DNA from: Microbacterium rhizosphaerae
GTDB lineage: Bacteria; Actinomycetota; Actinomycetes; Actinomycetales; Microbacteriaceae
Assembly: GCF_034120055.1 (NCBI RefSeq)
Contig: NZ_CP139368.1
Location: forward strand, 2,170,001 to 2,234,000
Reading direction: 5' to 3'
Length of the DNA stretch: 64,000 nucleotides
Under the pieces are notes generated by a model. It did not search any database. It worked only from the letters and a program-made list of their open reading frames with translations, and was not told the DNA's origin. Numbering within the stretch: position 1 is the stretch's first letter; each line of letters begins with the position of its first letter. The position numbers and the translations under genes were made by a program. Below are positions 60,466-64,000 of the stretch, piece after piece.

Positions 60466-62943
60466 TCACACCGAGGAGTACGCCACGATGCCGTGCCGCA
60501 CCTCATCGAGCGCCGTGCGCGCGGTGGACGCCAGCGCGGGTTGCGCGACGAGCGAGAGCTGGTCGAGCAGGTCGATCGTCTGCTTCGCCCAGCGTACGAA
60601 GTCCCCCGCCGCCATGTCGGCCTCGATGAGCACCCGGTCCAGCGGCATCCCCAGCGCCCACGCATGCATCGCGGTCGCGAGCCCCGTCGCGACAGGGTTG
60701 GAGCCCGGGAGGCGGTGCTCGCGCTCGAGGTCGTCGAGCTCCTGCCAGAGGTCCTGCGTGGCCGTGAGCGCGGCACGGAACGCTCCGCGCGGAAGGCCGT
60801 TCGCACCCGGGCCGTCGCCATCCCGCCGCGGCTCGTACACGAGGCAGCAGGCGATCGCGGCGAGGGATGCGGCATCCAATCGGTCCCAGAGTCCGAGCCG
60901 CAGGGACTCGGCCACGAGCAGGTCGCGCTCGCCGTAGATCCGTCGCATGGTCGCACCCGACGCCGTGACCCGCGTGGCGGCTCCCGTGCCCTCGACGTAG
61001 CCGACCTCGCCCAGCACCTCGACCACGCGGTCGAAGACGCGGGCGACCGTGCCCGTACGGGTCTCGATCTGCTGGCGCAGGCGATCGGCGGTGCGGCGCA
61101 GCTTCCAGTACCGCTCGGCCCATCGGGCATGGTCCTCGCGGTCGGGACAGGAGTGGCAGGGGTGGCGCTGCATCCGTCGCCGCAGCGTGGCGATCTGCTT
61201 GTGCCGGGCGTCGCGTGTGGAGCGGGAGGCGTTCGCGTCCTTGCGGTTGATCTTCTCCAGATCGCCCAGCTCGCGGCGGATGCCCGAGTACTCGGCGAAG
61301 TCACCGCGATCGCAGCTCATCGCCTTCGCGTAGCCGGCGAGCGACTCCTCCTGCTCGCGGACTTGTCGGGCGAGGCCGACGACGGCGCGATCGGCTTGGA
61401 ACTGCGCGAACGACGACTCGAGGATCTGCCGTGCCCGCGGACGCCCGAACTGCTCGATAAGGTTCACCGCCATGTTGTACGTCGGCCGGAAGCTCGAGTT
61501 CAGCGGGTAGGTGCGGCGGGATGCGAGGGCCGCCACCGCCTGCGGGTCGAGGCCTTCGGTCCACTGGATGACGGCGTGGCCCTCGACGTCGATGCCGCGC
61601 CGCCCGGCGCGGCCGGTGAGCTGCGTGTACTCCCCCGGTGTGATGGCGACCCGCGCCTCGCCGTTGAACTTCTCCAGCTTCTCGAGGACCACGGTGCGTG
61701 CCGGCATGTTGATGCCGAGGGCGAGCGTCTCGGTCGCGAAGACCGCCTTCAGGAGCTTGCGCTGGAAGAGCTCCTCGACGACCTCCTTGAATGCGGGCAG
61801 AAGCCCCGCGTGATGGGCGGCGACGCCGCGCTCGAGGTTCTCCCGCCATTCCCAGTAGCCGAGGACCGCGAGGTCCTCGTCGAGCATCATGCGGGTGCGC
61901 TCGTCGACGATGGCACGGATCTCGGCGCGCTCCTCCGGCGTCGTGAGGCGGAGCCCGGCGCGGCGCACTTGCTGCACCGCGGCGTCGCAGCCCATCCGGC
62001 TGAAGATGAAGAAGATCGCGGGCAGGAGGTTCGCCCGGTTCAGCAGCTCGACGACGTCGGGGCGGTCGAGCCGCTCGATGCGGCTCACGTTCGCCGAGCG
62101 CACCGGCCGTGTGCCGCCCTTGTGCGGGCGGCGGCGGACCGCTTCATAGCCGGCGTGGCGTGCACTGCTCGACGCCTGGGCGCGCCGGTTGCTCTCGTAC
62201 GTCTGGCCCTTGAACGAGCGGATGCGCATCAGTTCCTGGTTGACGCGTGCGGTGGCCACGCCCGCGCGGTCGTCGAACAGGGGCAGCAGGTCGCTGCGCA
62301 CCAGAACATGCTGTTCGAGCGGAACCGGCCGCGTCTCGGACACGATGACCTCGGTGTCGCCGCGTACCGTGTCGAGCCAGTCGCCGAACTCCTCCGCGTT
62401 GGAGACCGTGGCCGACAGAGACACCAGGCGGACGGCGGACGGGAGGTGGATGATGACCTCCTCCCACACGGCTCCGCGGAAGCGGTCGGCGAGGTAGTGC
62501 ACCTCATCCATCACGACGAAGCGCAGCCCGCGCAGCGCGGGAGAGTCCGCGTACAGCATGTTGCGCAGGACTTCCGTCGTCATGACGACGATGCGCGCGT
62601 TGCCGTTGATGTTCGTGTCGCCGGTGAGAAGGCCCACGTCGTCCGGCCCGTACACGTCGACGAGCTCACGGAACTTCTGGTTCGAGAGCGCCTTGATCGG
62701 GGTCGTGTAGAACGCCTTCTCATCGCTCTCGCGCATGGCGAGATGGATCGCGAATTCGCCCACGATGGTCTTGCCCGCGCCGGTCGGGGCAGCGACGAGC
62801 ACGCTGCGGCCCTCCTCCAGTGCACGGCAGGCCTCGATCTGGAAAGGATCCAGCGAAAAGCGCTGGGAATCCGCGAACGCCGTGGCGAGCGGATGCGCTG
62901 CGGCCGCACGGGCCTGTTCGTACCGCTCGGAGGGGGAGCTCAC
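60466..62943 (-). CDS. helY: DEAD/DEAH box RNA helicase, Ski2/HelY type
   Basis: An 825-residue superfamily 2 helicase. Motif I LVAAPTGAGKTIVGEFA near residue 52, motif II MDEVHYLADRFRG, motif III LSATVSNAEEFGDW, motif V ATETLALGINMPARTVV, motif VI QLTGRAGRRGID, then a Ski2-type helical C-terminus with a Cys cluster (HPCHSCPDREDHARW). Probably RNA turnover; the mycobacterial HelY sits in the same place next to tatC. The ATG overlaps the tatC stop (ATGA), so they are translated together. Confidence 0.93.
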   Translation of the reverse strand: MSSPSERYEQARAAAAHPLATAFADSQRFSLDPFQIEACRALEEGRSVLVAAPTGAGKTIVGEFAIHLAMRESDEKAFYTTPIKALSNQKFRELVDVYGPDDVGLLTGDTNINGNARIVVMTTEVLRNMLYADSPALRGLRFVVMDEVHYLADRFRGAVWEEVIIHLPSAVRLVSLSATVSNAEEFGDWLDTVRGDTEVIVSETRPVPLEQHVLVRSDLLPLFDDRAGVATARVNQELMRIRSFKGQTYESNRRAQASSSARHAGYEAVRRRPHKGGTRPVRSANVSRIERLDRPDVVELLNRANLLPAIFFIFSRMGCDAAVQQVRRAGLRLTTPEERAEIRAIVDERTRMMLDEDLAVLGYWEWRENLERGVAAHHAGLLPAFKEVVEELFQRKLLKAVFATETLALGINMPARTVVLEKLEKFNGEARVAITPGEYTQLTGRAGRRGIDVEGHAVIQWTEGLDPQAVAALASRRTYPLNSSFRPTYNMAVNLIEQFGRPRARQILESSFAQFQADRAVVGLARQVREQEESLAGYAKAMSCDRGDFAEYSGIRRELGDLEKINRKDANASRSTRDARHKQIATLRRRMQRHPCHSCPDREDHARWAERYWKLRRTADRLRQQIETRTGTVARVFDRVVEVLGEVGYVEGTGAATRVTASGATMRRIYGERDLLVAESLRLGLWDRLDAASLAAIACCLVYEPRRDGDGPGANGLPRGAFRAALTATQDLWQELDDLEREHRLPGSNPVATGLATAMHAWALGMPLDRVLIEADMAAGDFVRWAKQTIDLLDQLSLVAQPALASTARTALDEVRHGIVAYSSV

Positions 62944-63764
62944 TCCACTGGGTCCGGCGGCAGGATGAGCTTCTCGCGCTTGCGCTTTCGCCGGTCGAAC
63001 AGCATGGAGATTCCCACCGCCGCGAAGTACAGCACGGCGAGGATGCCGCCGAGCAGCAGCATGGACGTCACATCTGCGGCGGGGGTGGCCGCGGCCGCGA
63101 AGACCGCGATGACGACGATGGCGATCCGCCAGGCCTTGAGGATGCCGCGACCCGACACGACGCCCGCGAGGTTCAGCGCCACCAGGAACACGGGGGTGAC
63201 GAACGAGACCCCGATCACGAGAAGCAGCTTGAAGACGAAGTCGTAGTAGGTCGAATAGTCGTAGAACTGCGAGATGCCTTTGCCCTCCGGCACGAAGTTC
63301 GCCATCAGCAGGACCATGTGCGGCATGATCAGCCAGCCGACGTAGAGTCCGGCGGCGAACAGCGGAACAGCGGCACCGAGGAACCCGATCGTGTACCGGA
63401 TCTCCTTACGGGTGAGCCCGGGCATGATGAACGCCCAGATCTGCCAGAGCCAGATGGGCGCGGACAGAAGCAGCCCGATCGAGAACGCGATGCGCATGTG
63501 GAGATCGAAGCCGCTCGAGACCGTGTTGAAGTTCAGGGCGGTGTACAGCCGCCCCTGCTCCACTGCGATCTGCTTGATGGGCTGGGCCAGCAGATCGATC
63601 ACCGGCCCGGAGATGATGAACGCGATGACCATCCCGACGATCAGCGCCGCGGCCGCGATGAACAGGCGGCGCCGCAGTTCGAGCAGATGCTTGATCAGCG
63701 GCATCCGCTTGTCGTTGCGAGGTGCCTCCGGCCCGCTGAGCTGGGAGGTTCCAGCCGTAGCCAC
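62940..63764 (-). CDS. tatC: Sec-independent protein translocase subunit TatC
   Basis: A 274-residue TatC with six membrane segments and the signature MPLIKHLLELRRRLFIA at the cytoplasmic N-terminus, which binds twin-arginine signals, plus IWAFIMPGLTRKEIR and FLGAAVPLFAAGLYVGW. It is the receptor for folded proteins exported by the Tat system. It follows tatA with 5 bp between stop and GTG start (63764). Confidence 0.96.
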   Translation of the reverse strand: MATAGTSQLSGPEAPRNDKRMPLIKHLLELRRRLFIAAAALIVGMVIAFIISGPVIDLLAQPIKQIAVEQGRLYTALNFNTVSSGFDLHMRIAFSIGLLLSAPIWLWQIWAFIMPGLTRKEIRYTIGFLGAAVPLFAAGLYVGWLIMPHMVLLMANFVPEGKGISQFYDYSTYYDFVFKLLLVIGVSFVTPVFLVALNLAGVVSGRGILKAWRIAIVVIAVFAAAATPAADVTSMLLLGGILAVLYFAAVGISMLFDRRKRKREKLILPPDPVE

Positions 63765-63769
63765 GTCCG

Positions 63770-64000
63770 TCAGGAGTTGGAGTCGGCGGGCTTGCCCGAC
63801 TCGACCGAAGCCTTCGCCGCGTCATCAGACGCGGGCTGCTCGACCTTCGCGCTCGCCGTCGCGTTGTCCTCTTCCTTCATCGCCTTCATCTCACCCTTGA
63901 ACACCCGCGCCGACTGCCCGAGGCTCTTGGCCAGCGCCGGCAGCTTCGCCGCGCCGAAGATCAGGATGATGACGGCGAGGATGATCAGCAGGTGCGGCCA
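63770..64000 (-). CDS. tatA: Sec-independent protein translocase subunit TatA (5' truncated by window)
   Basis: The last 76 codons of TatA on the minus strand, running off the window end, where the first few residues are missing. It reads PHLLIILAVIILIFGAAKLP (membrane segment and hinge), the amphipathic helix ALAKSLGQSARVFKGEMKAM, then a charged Ala/Lys-rich tail ending PADSNS. TatA multimers form the translocation pore with TatC. Confidence 0.93.
   Translation of the reverse strand, partial: WPHLLIILAVIILIFGAAKLPALAKSLGQSARVFKGEMKAMKEEDNATASAKVEQPASDDAAKASVESGKPADSNS

Noticed and set aside
60493-63246. A 917-codon plus-strand frame opposite the helicase and tatC
   Set aside because: The minus-strand genes have complete helicase and TatC motifs; the plus frame is a shadow.

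Overview
The window is about 70% GC, densely packed and reads as chromosomal DNA of a high-GC actinobacterium, most likely Microbacterium or a close relative in the Microbacteriaceae (inference). The support is the set of actinobacterial marker families (RbpA, the actinobacterial-type integration host factor, PdtaR with an ANTAR domain, the HGxxPAAW protein, DUF5995, DUF6510, DUF2510), the pyr/his/trp/glt gene order, and promoters that place a TAnnnT hexamer 6-7 nt before the start codon. I see no phage, transposon, CRISPR array, rRNA or origin. No stretch longer than 300 bases lacks a gene; the largest gaps are about 170-210 bp.

Layout. 1-4273: the 3' end of an SNF2 helicase, a metallo-hydrolase/Rieske fusion protein, a DoxX membrane protein ending in a 26-bp perfect hairpin, and a DUF5995 protein. 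4332-12966: a complete pyrimidine operon (pyrR-pyrB-pyrC-PH-like-carA-carB-pyrF), mostly coupled by 4-bp overlaps and preceded by a likely PyrR-binding RNA element that overlaps the pyrR ribosome binding site. 12974-19902: a fused IHF-guanylate kinase, rpoZ, metK, priA, fmt, rsmB. 19929-26620: rpe, then hisE-hisG-hisF-hisI running into a Trp-associated membrane protein, an HGxxPAAW protein and trpC-trpB-trpA; trpE, trpD and trpG are not here. 26630-35185: lgt, gltB-gltD (glutamate synthase) and pyk. 35273-39638: a small PLDc_N/SHOCT-type protein, tRNA-Leu(CAA), pdtaR, a hotdog thioesterase and polA.

From 39.7 to 57 kb the content is more accessory: a DUF885 peptidase, phosphoribosyltransferase, luciferase-like monooxygenase, SGNH hydrolase, DHFR-like reductase, an ArsR-SRPBCC pair, an MFS transporter, a short UvrA-type ATPase, a coupled Moco-oxidoreductase/flavin-reductase/DUF6510 cassette, tandem HdeD proteins, a frameshifted DUF2510 membrane gene behind an S9 peptidase, an SDR, and an NfeD-SPFH-GDPD operon. 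58.4-64.0 kb returns to core genes: rbpA behind a SigH/SigR-like promoter, and, on the minus strand, tatA-tatC-helY-type helicase and lnt.

The core blocks share substrates: pyr genes and carAB use glutamine, HisF uses ammonia from HisH and glutamine, GltBD supplies glutamate, and Rpe feeds the pentose pathway that gives PRPP to pyrimidine, His and Trp synthesis. Lgt and Lnt are the first and last steps of lipoprotein acylation.
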